From the NCBI RefSeq assembly GCF_000340215.1, contig NW_006921550.1, positions 529,923 through 593,922 on the forward strand: DNA of 64,000 nucleotides. The letters are read 5' to 3'. Under the pieces are notes generated by a model. That model searched no databases. It saw only the letters and a list, made by a program, of their open reading frames with translations, and had not been told where the DNA came from. Numbering within the stretch: position 1 is the first letter of the stretch; every line of letters starts with the position of its first letter. Positions 11,004 through 21,821 of this stretch are shown piece after piece. The DNA is from Pseudocercospora fijiensis CIRAD86. Taxonomy: Eukaryota; Ascomycota; Dothideomycetes; Mycosphaerellales; Mycosphaerellaceae. Position numbers and translations under genes: made by a program.

Positions 11004-14000
11004 ATGGCGAAAGATACGGAGAGAAAGAGGAAGTTGGAGGAGCAGACGGAGCACACACCGAAGAGGTTGAAGCAATCGCAGGCGGACTCGGCGAAGAAGA
11101 CGAATAGTAGAGGCAATGCAAGTCCGCAGGTTCAGGTACCGAGACATGATGGTTCAAAGAAAGTCACAAAAGGCTCTACATCTTCGAAGAAAGGAGCGCC
11201 CGCCGATGCGCATGATTCTCCTGGCCCAAATGCTGCTGTCAAGCAAGCAACCCCAAATTCGAGAAAGAGCGACATGGGTGTAGCAGAGCAAGAGAGTGAC
11301 CCATCCTCCAACGCGGCTCCCGTGGAGAACCGAAATGTCAAAGTGGTGGAAAGAAAGAACAAGAAAGAAAGGAGGAGAGAATCGGTGCAGGCGAGCGAGG
11401 ACATTTCAATCGTGTCAAACGCAGACGAGGATACATCTATGGTCGATTCTGTAACGCCAAAAGCCAATGCGAAGTTGTCGAAGAAAGTAGAGGAAGGCGT
11501 TGAAGCAGATGCAGGCGCATCGACGAGATTCAGATCGAAAGAAGACAAGAAGCAACGATTACGCGACAAGAAGGCTAGGCGGAAGGCAGAGCGAGAGGTT
11601 AAGGCCGGTATCAAAGAGGATGAGCAGCTGTCTGCACCCAATGAACATGGCTGGTGGCTCTCTCCGCCCTCGGCAGGACGCTATATCAGCCACGATCCCA
11701 TTTTCGTTACAGACGAGAATGGTGACGAGTGTTTGATTGCAGCAACCATCCGAGAAGTGCAACTCCTGCATCTTGACAACTCATTGGTCTCGCGTACACA
11801 CATCGTCCCTGACGGCAGAGCTGTGCAATGCTTCTCGCTGAGCGCCAAGTACGCTGACCATGTGGATATTGCCTACGACAATGGAGCGAAGATTCAATGG
11901 AACTGGACTACTGGCGTAACCTCTGACTCAACGTACCCCGGACAAGAGGCTGTCATAGCCAGCACTACAGCACAGGTCTTAGATGGCGTACCCGAATCAT
12001 TTTATATCAGCCATGCACAGGGCAGCTACAACATCAATGGTGGACGGAAGCTGCTTTATTCCACATATCGCCCGATTCGAAGTATCCAGGTGACGCAGAA
12101 CGCATCCTTCATCATCTGCTTTGGCACCACCGCCCTCATTCTTGGCAGGAGGAAGGAGCAGACAGACACATACGTCTGGCTGGAGATGCCAATGACGGTT
12201 CCGCCTCAGTGTGTGGATGCTAAAGCAATTCTCACAACGTCAAAGAAGAATAAAGTGCAGCCAGCGGAATTGGTGTTTGCAGTCGGCAATGCAGATGGCA
12301 AGATTCACGTCTACTCAGACCTTGCCTCTCTCTTCGGCAAGCCTCACACTGCGGCATTGCCTGCGCCTCGAATCCTGCATTGGCATCGGGAGGCAGTATC
12401 CACAGTCAAATTTTCGCGAGATGGCAACTACCTCATATCAGGTGGCAAAGAGTCCGTCATGGTGATCTGGCAACTCGAAACAGGTCACAAGCAGTTCGTG
12501 CCCCATCTTACTGCCGAGGTCGAGCGAATTGTTGTTTCGCCGGATGGTACTCGCTACGCCGTGCAGATGGGTGACAACTCCATCATGGTCTTGAGCACCA
12601 CCGAGCTGAAACCTGTGGCCAACTTTGCGGGCCTGCAGCTTCCGGTTCAGACCGAAACTGGCCTGGTAGATGGCGTTCAGATGCCAGTCACAGCTGCTGT
12701 TCTTCACCCTAGCGATCCCACTCAGCTGCTCTTGACTGTGCCATCAACCCAGCCAAAGAACGCACGAGATATAAGTACGCGACCTTTCCTGCAAACCTTT
12801 GATGTACGCGATTCTCGCCACATCAGCCGACAAGCCCTGTCGCGAAACAACGTGACTGATTTCAACCTTGGACCTGAAGGTACGCCAATCATGCCTCCAG
12901 ATGTATCGCACCTCGCTGTAAGCGCCGATGGCCAATGGCTTGCAACCATCGACGAGTGGATTATCCCCGGAAGCGACCTAGAGCATGCTGTGGCGAAGAC
13001 TACTGCACTTGGACCCCATGATATCATGGAGCTGAAGGAGCAACAGGCGAAGAGGCGCGAAGTCTATCTCAAGTTCTGGAAATGGAACGCCAATCAAGAA
13101 ATGTGGACGTTGAGTACAAGAGTCGACGGGCCACATGACCGTGCGGCGAATGCTGATCTTGGCGCGGGTGCTGGGAGCGTCCTGCAATTGAAGTCCGACC
13201 CGGTCTCAAATAGCTTCGCGACTGTCGGCCAAGATGGCGCTGTCAAGTTATGGAAACCCCGAATCAGAATGAGGCATGGCGTGCCTGTAAAGGAAGAGGA
13301 TGGATCTGACTTTGTCGAATGGGCCTGCAAAAAGACCGTTGCACTGCCAGTCACTGCAGAGGTTGATGATGACCCGGCCGATTCTGCAGTCGAAATGTCA
13401 GATGGACCAGAGGACGCGCCAAAGACCTTGGCGACTGTCGTCACGTCCTTCCCCTCGAGAACACTTTCAGTCGTGGATGCTGGCTTAGCCTTTTCTCCCG
13501 ATGGCTCCACGATCGCCTGCAGCACAAGAACTACCGACGAGCCAATGCACCCTCTCGTCCACTTTCTCGACGCAACGACTGGCGCCATCACTGCCACAAA
13601 GTCCGGCATCGTGCCTTCAGACCAAGAAGTGAAAGACCTGGGCTTCCTCGACCGCTACCTCATCGTCCTAAACTACAGTTCCATCCGTGTCTGGAACCTA
13701 GTCGACGATAGCCAACACTATACAATCGCCCTGCAAGGCCACGCTGAAGATCAACAAGAAGCCAAGCTAGCCATCAACCAAACAGACGGCACCTTCGCCG
13801 TCGTCTCATCGATTTTAAATGAAGAAGACAACTCCGAAATACTCCCACAAATCGCCGTGTATCGTCCCAAACACACCGATGCCCTTTTCGAAGCAGCTCT
13901 CGAATGCGTGCCTAGCGCTCTTCTAGCCGGGAACAATGTCAGAGGTTACACCATCCTCTTCGAAGACGGCACGATTCGATCACTTAGCAGTGCTGTACCT

Positions 14001-14312
14001 ACCACTCGTCGTTTATCCCTTGCACTCGACGCAGCAGAGGAAAACGCCATCGAAGAAGGCGATACCACGGCTACAACATCCGCACTATCCCTTCTCCAAG
14101 AAGACACAAACGCAGAAGAAATTCAATCTGCCACCGCACAACTCACACTCGGAGGTGAACCTGAAGACGACAGAAGTGTCGTACGACCAGAGCAATTATC
14201 GAGCATTTTCGATGTCGGAGGAATCCCCCCTGTGCGGGATATCTTTCATGCTGTTGTTGGACTTTATGCTAGGAAGCCTCGAAAATTGGCAATGGAGATG
14301 GAGTTGGCTTAG
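11004..14312 (+). CDS. UTP17: U3 snoRNP / t-UTP WD40 protein Utp17 (Nan1, WDR75)
   Basis: Component of the t-UTP subcomplex of the small-subunit processome, needed for rDNA transcription and early 18S pre-rRNA processing in the nucleolus. A single uninterrupted frame of 1,102 residues. The first 215 residues are lysine/serine-rich and basic, as expected of a nucleolar protein. WD40 propellers follow, with recognisable blades such as TVKFSRDGNYLISGGKESV (about 464-482) and NSFATVGQDGAVKLWKPR (about 734-751). The opening WWLSPPSAGRYISHDPIF and the ending PVRDIFHAVVGLYARKP are typical of fungal Nan1. The start at 11004 is the first ATG and gives the basic tail at once. No intron is needed. Confidence 0.88.
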   Translation: MAKDTERKRKLEEQTEHTPKRLKQSQADSAKKTNSRGNASPQVQVPRHDGSKKVTKGSTSSKKGAPADAHDSPGPNAAVKQATPNSRKSDMGVAEQESDPSSNAAPVENRNVKVVERKNKKERRRESVQASEDISIVSNADEDTSMVDSVTPKANAKLSKKVEEGVEADAGASTRFRSKEDKKQRLRDKKARRKAEREVKAGIKEDEQLSAPNEHGWWLSPPSAGRYISHDPIFVTDENGDECLIAATIREVQLLHLDNSLVSRTHIVPDGRAVQCFSLSAKYADHVDIAYDNGAKIQWNWTTGVTSDSTYPGQEAVIASTTAQVLDGVPESFYISHAQGSYNINGGRKLLYSTYRPIRSIQVTQNASFIICFGTTALILGRRKEQTDTYVWLEMPMTVPPQCVDAKAILTTSKKNKVQPAELVFAVGNADGKIHVYSDLASLFGKPHTAALPAPRILHWHREAVSTVKFSRDGNYLISGGKESVMVIWQLETGHKQFVPHLTAEVERIVVSPDGTRYAVQMGDNSIMVLSTTELKPVANFAGLQLPVQTETGLVDGVQMPVTAAVLHPSDPTQLLLTVPSTQPKNARDISTRPFLQTFDVRDSRHISRQALSRNNVTDFNLGPEGTPIMPPDVSHLAVSADGQWLATIDEWIIPGSDLEHAVAKTTALGPHDIMELKEQQAKRREVYLKFWKWNANQEMWTLSTRVDGPHDRAANADLGAGAGSVLQLKSDPVSNSFATVGQDGAVKLWKPRIRMRHGVPVKEEDGSDFVEWACKKTVALPVTAEVDDDPADSAVEMSDGPEDAPKTLATVVTSFPSRTLSVVDAGLAFSPDGSTIACSTRTTDEPMHPLVHFLDATTGAITATKSGIVPSDQEVKDLGFLDRYLIVLNYSSIRVWNLVDDSQHYTIALQGHAEDQQEAKLAINQTDGTFAVVSSILNEEDNSEILPQIAVYRPKHTDALFEAALECVPSALLAGNNVRGYTILFEDGTIRSLSSAVPTTRRLSLALDAAEENAIEEGDTTATTSALSLLQEDTNAEEIQSATAQLTLGGEPEDDRSVVRPEQLSSIFDVGGIPPVRDIFHAVVGLYARKPRKLAMEMELA

Positions 14313-14956
14313 GTGTATGAAAAGCATGTATATACGTCTATACGTTTCTTACCCCGTTCGTGTACTTGTTCAGACCAGCTAGCCTGCACGCCAGGAGTTT
14401 CTTTGGCGCCGGTAATGGCAGGAAAGTCCATGTCTCTCCCATCAAGTACCCGCTTCCCCGCCCGCCATTCGCTTCATGAAGATCAAACACGATTCAAATA
14501 ACGTGTGCAAGGCGGATTTCGTGACTCCAGCTCCTGGTTAGTGCCGGCTCTCGGCGAATACGATTTTCCGTTTTCCTTTACGAGCGAATCAAAGAAGCCT
14601 CTAGCGAAAAGGTGGAAACACGAAATCCTCCTTGCACACGTTACGTGCCCAGCTAGCTAGAAGACGAACAACCGCTTTCCACTACCTTATGCGAACCAGA
14701 GGGTAGGTGGAAGATAGCCTCAAAGGCCTCGGAATGAATACTTCTTCTTCAAGCCTTCTGTCCGATAGTATTCGAACACACTAATCTTACAATTCCTCCT
14801 CGGAAAAACCCTAGGTATACAGCAGCAGCAACTCATATCATACAACATCATACCGGTGTTCGAAGGCATGATTGTTTCAAAAGAATCAACATTACAAGTT
14901 GTTGGATGATCGTACCGTATCAATTCCGTCTTCCACTCCGATCAATCAATCAATCA
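14313..14956. repeat. Convergent intergenic region with a near-perfect inverted repeat
   Basis: Between the stops of UTP17 and the hydrolase gene. Two 25-bp arms, 14499-14523 and 14619-14643, are reverse complements with one mismatch (TAACGTGTGCAAGG...). They enclose 95 bp, for a total of 145 bp. This could be a tiny MITE-like element or a hairpin at the transcript ends. No coding sequence is supported here. Confidence 0.7.
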
Positions 14957-17900
14957 TTAGAATTTCTGTCCCTCCTTCATCCCAAGATCCAAAGCTTCTT
15001 GTGCTGTTATAAATGTTTCTAGAGGAGGCCGTGGAGTACTAGTAGTGTTCGTGTTTTCCGCCATCGTTGTCGCATCACCAAAGTCTCCTTTCACTGGTGA
15101 GCGCTCGAAGCTCAGATTTCCGATAGTGGGTGCTGGTGCCGCTGCTGGAGGGTCGATTTGTAGCTTCTCTTTGGGCGACGAAGAGGCAGCAGGAGAGAAT
15201 TTGCTAAGGGGAAGGACTCCGAACTCGGGTCGCATTCCGGAGTTGTTGCAAGCAACGCTTGCGGCAGATACCGCCTGGTTGTCATATGATGTCCCTTCCG
15301 AACTCCCGCTCGTCTCTGCACTCGCTGATCTCGCCCTTACTCCAGCTAATGCCGCTGCTGCACCGGCTGGTAGCGAAGGTGCGTTGCCATAGCTGCTGAG
15401 ATTCTCGTTGCTCCTCGAGAATTTGCTCGTTGGCACTGCCACTGGCTTTCTCTTCGTTGACGATATAGTGTTGTCATCAGGACCACTAATGCTTCCGTCG
15501 CTCCCCTTCAGATTGTCCCGAGATCTTCCCTGAGCCAGACTCTTCGCTGGAAGTATAGGGTGCGCTTCCTTCTCCAATTTGGGAGGGTCTTTTGGTGGCG
15601 GCGTTGGTGGTGGACCGCTCGAGCTCGGCCTGACCGGCGGCGCGGGGCGTGAAAGAATATTCCCGGTTGGCTGAGTGGTGTTGTTGGTCTGCGGAAAATC
15701 ACGGTTAGCGTTGTTATGTGAGAAGTGCACCACCTCCTTTTCATCATCAATGGGAGATGCTGTCGAATTTGTTGAGACGGATCTGGCCGCGGCATGCTGA
15801 GCAGCTACCACAGCAGCGGCTGTTGCAGCAGGTGATGTCACTGCCGTGCCTGGCAGAGCTTGGGCATCAGATGAAAGTGAAGTCTCGCTCTTACTTGAGC
15901 CATTGGCTGCAACAGAGGCTGCCGCTTCGGCATCAGACCCTGGGGGTTTGCTGCCAACAGGCGCAACTCTCGCGTCGTACACAACATGCCTCATCTTGAA
16001 GGGTGCCGGCTTCGATGCGTCAAGCGGTTGACTCTGCTCATCCACTGTCTGCCCTGTGACATCCGCCGATGCTCGATTGTCGTACACAGGATTGCGTATC
16101 TTGAATGGAGCCGGCCGAGAAGCACTGCTCGTTTCTGGAAATGCTTGTGTAGGCATTCCGTCCGCACCTAGTTGACCTAGCCTTGAATCTCGATATTCGA
16201 CTCTGCCTTGTCGGTGTTTCGCGGTGGTCGTTGCAATCGGATCCTGCTGCTCGGATGGGCTCAATGGACCGACTGGATTTTCTTCGGGGCTTTTCAAGTG
16301 AGAGACACGAACATTTTCCGGGAGCATTGACACCGGACGAGACGAGGCGGAAGAAGAATTTCCGTCCTGCACATTACCAGTTTCATGGAAAGCAGCTGGT
16401 GACACTTCCAGGGTCGGGATCATATCGGTTTCAGACCCTGATCGATGCTCGTCCGGGGATGCTGTGGAGCCCGGATCCCGCTTTGCGCCATTCGTGCCGC
16501 CAGCGCCAGATGTTCCTGGCAGATCGCTTGGAAGCTCCATGGGAGATACGCCGAGGATGCGCGCGGCCTTCAACCTAGACGATTCCGTGCTTCTGGTAGA
16601 CGCCCGATCGCTTCCGTCGACCGATTCTAGAGTCATGGTGGAAGCATTTGGACTTGGCGATCTCTTGTTGGCGGCTGCTTTGCCAATATTCTTGAGCTTG
16701 AATGGATATGCGACGACGCCATTGTGAGGTCGGCTGTTCTCAGGATTCAAGAATGTGTGATCGCTGCCAGGCACTTTCACGGCTTCCTTGCCTGTTGACG
16801 AGGCTTCCGACATGGTTGGCGCTGTAGATCCACGGTCCGCGCCAGGCGCTGTTACAGTCGGCGATGGCGGGATTTCAGAGGCAGGCGGCACAGCTCCTAC
16901 CACGCTCACTGGTCTTGCTCCAGAATTCAACATCCCCGACGCTGCACTAGAACGCCGACTCAAATCGAAAAACCCTCTGCGACCACCAAACATTGGTGAA
17001 TCACCTCCTTGCGGTGATATGGGCGAGACTGCCGAAGATCTGTCGGCAGAAGCCTGTCCGGCATCCTGGACCTGGCGATAAGAACTTCTTGGCCTTGCTG
17101 GCTCGTCACGATCCTTTCTGCTCCAAGGCGTCGACAATATGCTCGCACTTGATCTTCTCCGTCCGTTCTTCGTGTCGGCATCCATCTCGTGATCAGGCAC
17201 CGTAAGTGTGGCAGGTGATGGTGATGATGCTCGGTTGCTTCCGGCAATCGACTGGTTTCGTGGAGTGAGCATGCTGCTATCGGTTCGTGCGAATCCAGCT
17301 GCCGCAAGGACATCGTTGGCTTCGTTTCCCCCATTTTCTGCCTTCTCTCTTTCTTCGACCGCCTTCTCCTCTCGATGTATTGTGCTTTCGTCGTGAGAGC
17401 TGCCCCATCCACTCCACATTGCCAGACCCCATGACTTGCCCTTCTTCTTTTGCTCTGGCGCAACACCAGCTTGCCTCCTGTTGATAAGTGCTGTAGGAGG
17501 TGGATTCTCGCCTGCTTGCACCCTATCCCAATCTTTCTGCTCCTTTATCTTCTTTTTGACAATCTTCTTGTATTCACTGGCAAACTTTTGCTCGTTCTCT
17601 GCTCTTTTAGCTAGCCATTTTCGTACTGGTCCTGGTTTGATGGCACCAATAGTGTTGGGATCCAGGTGTAGACACTTGATATCCGATTGACGCGGCAGAG
17701 GAAAAATGGTGCCGTGGCGATTGACTCGTTGTCGGATCATGTGGTCCTTGAATGGAGGTAATTCATCGCCTGCTTTACCAACGGCTCCCGTGGAGGTCAG
17801 CTTGAACTGTGTCGAGGTAACACCTTCATCACCAATGCTACCAAATGACGCAGTGTTACCATTCTGCTCCTTGAACTCATCCGCATCCTCACCTTCGCTG

Positions 17901-19411
17901 ATCACAGAAATTGCATCATCGTCGAGAATTTCGATGGATTTATGCTGAGCCCGTGCCAATGCCCAGGCGCCGAATTGTGCTACTGCTCGGTACATATATT
18001 TGGCCGGCCGGGTGAAAGAGAGCGTATGTGGTACGTGGCAGAGATCTTCCCACACTTGTAATTGCACATCTGTAGGCGGGTATAAGTTCAGAACGCTTCG
18101 GTCGGGGTCGTATACGTCCAGAATGACATGGCTGGGAGGATATGCCGTGGGGTTTGCTGCCTTGTGGGCCAGATAGATCTGCTCGTCTCTCAGGAGCTCT
18201 GCGCCTCCGACTTGAATCAGCATCGGAGGCAAGCCTCCCAACGAAGGCTGCTGTACCGCTGACACTAACGGATGTGTCAAGAGATCATTTCTCGCGTACA
18301 TCTGGATCTGCTCTCGAATGATCACAAGCTTGTCATCAATAGCGAGCTCGAGGCGAAGCGAGCTGCCGGGTATAGCTGGAATTGGCTCGGCCTTCTTCCT
18401 GTCCTCTTTTGCTAGATCGCGAAGATTGTCTCTGCTGGGCCTTGTGGTGACAGACATTGATTCAATGTCTGCAGGTAGCTCGACCACGTCAAATGGCTGC
18501 TCGACTGGCTGCGTGAATTTGCGCTCCGCTTTCTTCGGCTCTTCATCGCTGACCGGAGGAGGTGGCCACGCCATGCTTGGTTTGTGGTGAAAGCCACAAG
18601 GTGGAATATAATCCCCTACACCATCGCCAGATGTGCTTGGAAATGAATGGGTGAGATCGACCCAAGGCGACAAGAGTATAGTGCCTGCGGGAAGCGGGCA
18701 GCCTTGATCTCGAAGGGTGACTAGCATAGCAAGGACCATGCCGCCTCCAGCACTGTCTCCCGCGATCAAGACCTGATTTGGCTCGAAGTGCTCCAGCAAA
18801 TAGAAATAGGTAGCGATGCAGTCATGCAGGCCACAAGGGAAAGGAAATTGTGGTGCCAATCTGTATCGTGGAGCAAGCACGCGTGCCTTCAGTTTCCGAG
18901 CATGTCGCTGCATTTGGTATCGGTGCTCGTCCACAGAGCCAAAGTAATATGCTCCGCCATGCACGTAGAGAATGACTCGGTCGCATCTCGTGCCTGCCCG
19001 TTTCCTCTCATTATGATGCTTCTTCATCTCAATCCATTCTGCATGGAGCGGACTCTCAGGTCGGCGCCACTGCCACCACTTCTCGCCTCCGACTTTCTCG
19101 ATTCCTTGAGGACCGAGTTGTTTCTGCAAGACATTGGCACTTCGAGTGAGGAACTGAGGCGGGATTTCCACATCCTGCGTTCTCACCCAGGTTGGAACGG
19201 GCACCGATTGCGCTGTGAAGGCCTGCAGGTCTTCTATGGTGTGCTTGGAGCTGTAGTCGAGGAATTGGCGAATCAATCGCAGACCCTCATGGTAGGAGAT
19301 GTGGGCGGTCGGCTTCTGCTTGAGGGGTTTGCGATTGAGGTAGTGAGAGAAGTAGGTCTCGATGAGCGACGGCGTGACTGCGGACGCGACGGTGAGGGTG
19401 TTGAAAGGCAT
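14957..19411 (-). CDS. Alpha/beta-hydrolase (HSL/GDXG lipase-esterase family) with a long disordered C-terminus
   Basis: A single frame of 1,484 residues. The first 490 form an alpha/beta-hydrolase-3 domain: oxyanion-hole motif HGGAYYFGS at 151-159, nucleophile motif GDSAGGG at 218-224 (Ser220), LSPWVDLTHS at 247-256, an acidic residue near 409 in GGAELLRDEQ, and a likely catalytic His459 in DLCHVPHTLSF. Residues 265-345 are a charged insertion inside the catalytic fold. After about 500 the chain is disordered, rich in Ser/Pro/Ala, with a repeated short motif (APFKIRNPVYDNRAS and APFKMRHVVYDARVA). The substrate is probably a short-chain ester or acylglycerol, from family knowledge. The disordered tail is far longer than in typical HSL-type esterases and suggests scaffold or regulatory contacts. 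The start at 19411 is the first ATG. Confidence 0.82.
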   Translation of the reverse strand: MPFNTLTVASAVTPSLIETYFSHYLNRKPLKQKPTAHISYHEGLRLIRQFLDYSSKHTIEDLQAFTAQSVPVPTWVRTQDVEIPPQFLTRSANVLQKQLGPQGIEKVGGEKWWQWRRPESPLHAEWIEMKKHHNERKRAGTRCDRVILYVHGGAYYFGSVDEHRYQMQRHARKLKARVLAPRYRLAPQFPFPCGLHDCIATYFYLLEHFEPNQVLIAGDSAGGGMVLAMLVTLRDQGCPLPAGTILLSPWVDLTHSFPSTSGDGVGDYIPPCGFHHKPSMAWPPPPVSDEEPKKAERKFTQPVEQPFDVVELPADIESMSVTTRPSRDNLRDLAKEDRKKAEPIPAIPGSSLRLELAIDDKLVIIREQIQMYARNDLLTHPLVSAVQQPSLGGLPPMLIQVGGAELLRDEQIYLAHKAANPTAYPPSHVILDVYDPDRSVLNLYPPTDVQLQVWEDLCHVPHTLSFTRPAKYMYRAVAQFGAWALARAQHKSIEILDDDAISVISEGEDADEFKEQNGNTASFGSIGDEGVTSTQFKLTSTGAVGKAGDELPPFKDHMIRQRVNRHGTIFPLPRQSDIKCLHLDPNTIGAIKPGPVRKWLAKRAENEQKFASEYKKIVKKKIKEQKDWDRVQAGENPPPTALINRRQAGVAPEQKKKGKSWGLAMWSGWGSSHDESTIHREEKAVEEREKAENGGNEANDVLAAAGFARTDSSMLTPRNQSIAGSNRASSPSPATLTVPDHEMDADTKNGRRRSSASILSTPWSRKDRDEPARPRSSYRQVQDAGQASADRSSAVSPISPQGGDSPMFGGRRGFFDLSRRSSAASGMLNSGARPVSVVGAVPPASEIPPSPTVTAPGADRGSTAPTMSEASSTGKEAVKVPGSDHTFLNPENSRPHNGVVAYPFKLKNIGKAAANKRSPSPNASTMTLESVDGSDRASTRSTESSRLKAARILGVSPMELPSDLPGTSGAGGTNGAKRDPGSTASPDEHRSGSETDMIPTLEVSPAAFHETGNVQDGNSSSASSRPVSMLPENVRVSHLKSPEENPVGPLSPSEQQDPIATTTAKHRQGRVEYRDSRLGQLGADGMPTQAFPETSSASRPAPFKIRNPVYDNRASADVTGQTVDEQSQPLDASKPAPFKMRHVVYDARVAPVGSKPPGSDAEAAASVAANGSSKSETSLSSDAQALPGTAVTSPAATAAAVVAAQHAAARSVSTNSTASPIDDEKEVVHFSHNNANRDFPQTNNTTQPTGNILSRPAPPVRPSSSGPPPTPPPKDPPKLEKEAHPILPAKSLAQGRSRDNLKGSDGSISGPDDNTISSTKRKPVAVPTSKFSRSNENLSSYGNAPSLPAGAAAALAGVRARSASAETSGSSEGTSYDNQAVSAASVACNNSGMRPEFGVLPLSKFSPAASSSPKEKLQIDPPAAAPAPTIGNLSFERSPVKGDFGDATTMAENTNTTSTPRPPLETFITAQEALDLGMKEGQKF

Positions 19412-20233
19412 CGTCGGTGAGGGCGGAGTGGCAGCCCGCTATGCTGGTGTCCAACGAGTTCCGATGCCTATGCCTATGCCTATGCCTATGCCGTCAATGC
19501 CGCCATCGTGGCGAGAGTATTGGGGCGTGGACGTGGTTCGGATCAATCGGACACATAGCAACACTTGATGCAGTCTATTCAAATCTTCGCCCAATATCGT
19601 AACCCAAGCACGTAGGTAGTGAGAGGAGGGGAATGACTCCAGAAGCCGAAGCAGTCGTTGCCCAACGCTGTGCACAACGAGTCAGTCAGGCCTGGAGGTT
19701 GGCCGTGTCAGATATCCAGGATATTCTAGTGTCCCTCCTGAGACGCTGGGCTTCAACACAGAAACAATCGCCGGGTTGTGAAAAGGAGCGCCAGACTTTC
19801 ACACAAGTCGAACTTAGGCACGAGCGCGTCATGTCATCACAGCACACTGAGCACAGGCACATCTGGAACGGAACGATATGCACCCCAGACTGCTCTCCCT
19901 GCAAAGTGAGATGCCTAACTGTCCTGGCGGCACCAGGGGGAATGATGCGAGAATAGCCTTGGCATGCAGTGGCTTTGGCGTCCAAAAAATTGTTTGCCTT
20001 GGTCTCGGTGATTGATCGGTCCAACGGCCAACGACATCCACATCTCTACCACTGCTTCCCTACATGTTTGCATTGCCATACAGCAGCCCTGAGGCAATCT
20101 CCACCTCGAGTAACTTGTGACCGCACTCCCGATCCGCACCGCTCGAAAGCAGCGCGACTCGAGAAACTCTGGCTAGACTGCAACGCCAATACCCATTCAA
20201 GCCACACATCAATACCTCAAGCACATCGCAAAT
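19412..20233. promoter_or_regulatory. Divergent intergenic region with a hexanucleotide microsatellite
   Basis: About 820 bp separate the starts of the hydrolase (-) and TSR2 (+). At 19464-19492 there is a tandem ATGCCT repeat of just under five units, 50 bp upstream of the hydrolase ATG. Short frames here are not supported as genes. Confidence 0.5.
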
Positions 20234-20875
20234 ATGGCCGCGCCTGCACAAAATGGCCCTGTGCCCGCGGGCGCCCCTGCAAAAGCGACAGAAGCGCAAC
20301 TCATCACTGCCTTTGACAACTCAATATGGTATCTACTTGACCTATGGCAACCGCTATCCATCGCAGTGGATAATGGCTGGGGCGGAGGGAATTCTTCAGA
20401 CAAGCGCGACTGGTTCGCCGGCGCAGTTTCCGATTTCTTGAATCAACCGCAGTATATCAATCCTGCTCCGGGTGCTGTGCTCACCTTCGCCGACATGCAA
20501 GAAGATCTCGAAGTTTTCCTCCTACAAATCATGCAGGACGAGTTTGACTGCAACATCGAAGACGAATCGGAAGTGGAGCTTGCGAACGGCATCCTCAGAG
20601 TGCGAAAAGCCATGACTGAGACCTTAAGCACGGCTGCGGCGGACGAGGTGAAACAGAGATGGGAGAATCGAGGAAGCAAAAAGCATGAAAAGATTGTGGT
20701 TCAGGAAACGAACCAGGAAGTTGGCGACGACGAAGAGTGGGATGGTTTTGATGAGGACGAGGATATGGACGAGGCGCCACAGCTCCTGCAAGCGCCTGCA
20801 CAGCCGCGAGAAAAGCCTATACCTGAGGTTGACGAGGACGGATTCACAAAAGTCCCGAGCAAGAAAAAGAGATGA
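20234..20875 (+). CDS. TSR2: Pre-rRNA-processing protein TSR2
   Basis: Chaperone of ribosomal protein eS26 that acts in 20S pre-rRNA processing. 213 residues in one frame from the ATG at 20234. The TSR2 domain occupies about 20-125, with the signature LWQPLSIAVDNGWGG (about 38-52) followed by KRDWFAGAVSDFL and an acidic helix around EDLEVFLLQIMQDEFD. The C-terminal third is acidic (DDEEWDGFDEDEDMDEAPQ) and ends with the family-typical EVDEDGFTKVPSKKKR. Length and architecture match fungal orthologues. It is divergent from the hydrolase gene. Confidence 0.93.
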   Translation: MAAPAQNGPVPAGAPAKATEAQLITAFDNSIWYLLDLWQPLSIAVDNGWGGGNSSDKRDWFAGAVSDFLNQPQYINPAPGAVLTFADMQEDLEVFLLQIMQDEFDCNIEDESEVELANGILRVRKAMTETLSTAAADEVKQRWENRGSKKHEKIVVQETNQEVGDDEEWDGFDEDEDMDEAPQLLQAPAQPREKPIPEVDEDGFTKVPSKKKR

Positions 20876-21821
20876 GATGGGTCATGTGGAAGTAATTGAG
20901 GGAAAGATACATCTTCGAGCTGAGCAGCGGCAGATTCGGCGCCGCACAGCGCAGTAGTCGATGGGAATCTTCGACCGCCATTTCAGACACCAGGCGCCAT
21001 TGGTGCTCGGCTCATACTCAGGCATAGACACCCGATATTGCAGCGCGCGTCCTTTGTCCGAACTTCGAAGAGACAGGACGAGCCGATCGCCAGAACCCAC
21101 TAAGAACCTTCGCCGTCCTCACATGCAGTAGGCAAATCTTAGTCGAGGAGCATACGATAAAGATAGGCCAGAGTGATCTCTCGCTCAGATGCAATAGGGA
21201 AAACGACTTGACGACGCCTCTACTACATTTGATCCAAGTGGTGGCAAATGTGCAACCCAAGCCTTATGAATTTCTCTCCGTGTACGACTAGCGACTGGCC
21301 GAATTTCGTTATATCAGCCTTGTACGTGTGTTTCCCGACATTAATGCCGCTGCACATCTCTGCTACCATGCTCAACAAGATGGTCAGTTCCTGCGCACGT
21401 ACTTCTTCCCATCGACCACGTCGGCGTGACGTCGCACAGCAACAAATATTTCCAAACGCACGGTACCTGATCAGCGGCTATTGCGGAGTTATTGAGCCTC
21501 CGCAAAATCCTGTCCTCAAATGTTGTTCACCTCATTGGCCGCTCGTGGCACGTTTGCTCGTCCAACCTTCCATTTTCACTTTTTTGTGGGGTAGACCTCT
21601 GCTCTCGGGGAAGAGGAAGGCGAGAGGTGAAGCCGCGGACGATGAGGCTGGACGCATGCTACGCCATCGAGCGCTTCGAGGAGTATTAAGATCGCCAATA
21701 GTCAAGGGTCACTGAACATCATATTGACCTGGGGCGTTGCCATCTTGTGCGACTGCTTTTCTTCTCCCATTCCTCTCTCATTGTGATACCCTGTACTATC
21801 TACCATTCTCATTCAGTCAAG
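20876..21821. other. Intergenic, no gene supported
   Basis: Between TSR2 and the dehydrogenase. A 155-codon plus frame (21248-21715) has no family resemblance and an unlikely composition. The part nearest 21822 must be the promoter and leader of the dehydrogenase. Confidence 0.45.

Noticed and set aside
11132..11641. 169-codon minus frame in the 5' part of UTP17
   Set aside because: Shadow of the Lys/Ser-rich tail on the other strand.
16183..16578. 131-codon plus frame inside the hydrolase gene
   Set aside because: Antisense to a continuous 1,484-codon frame and without recognisable motifs.
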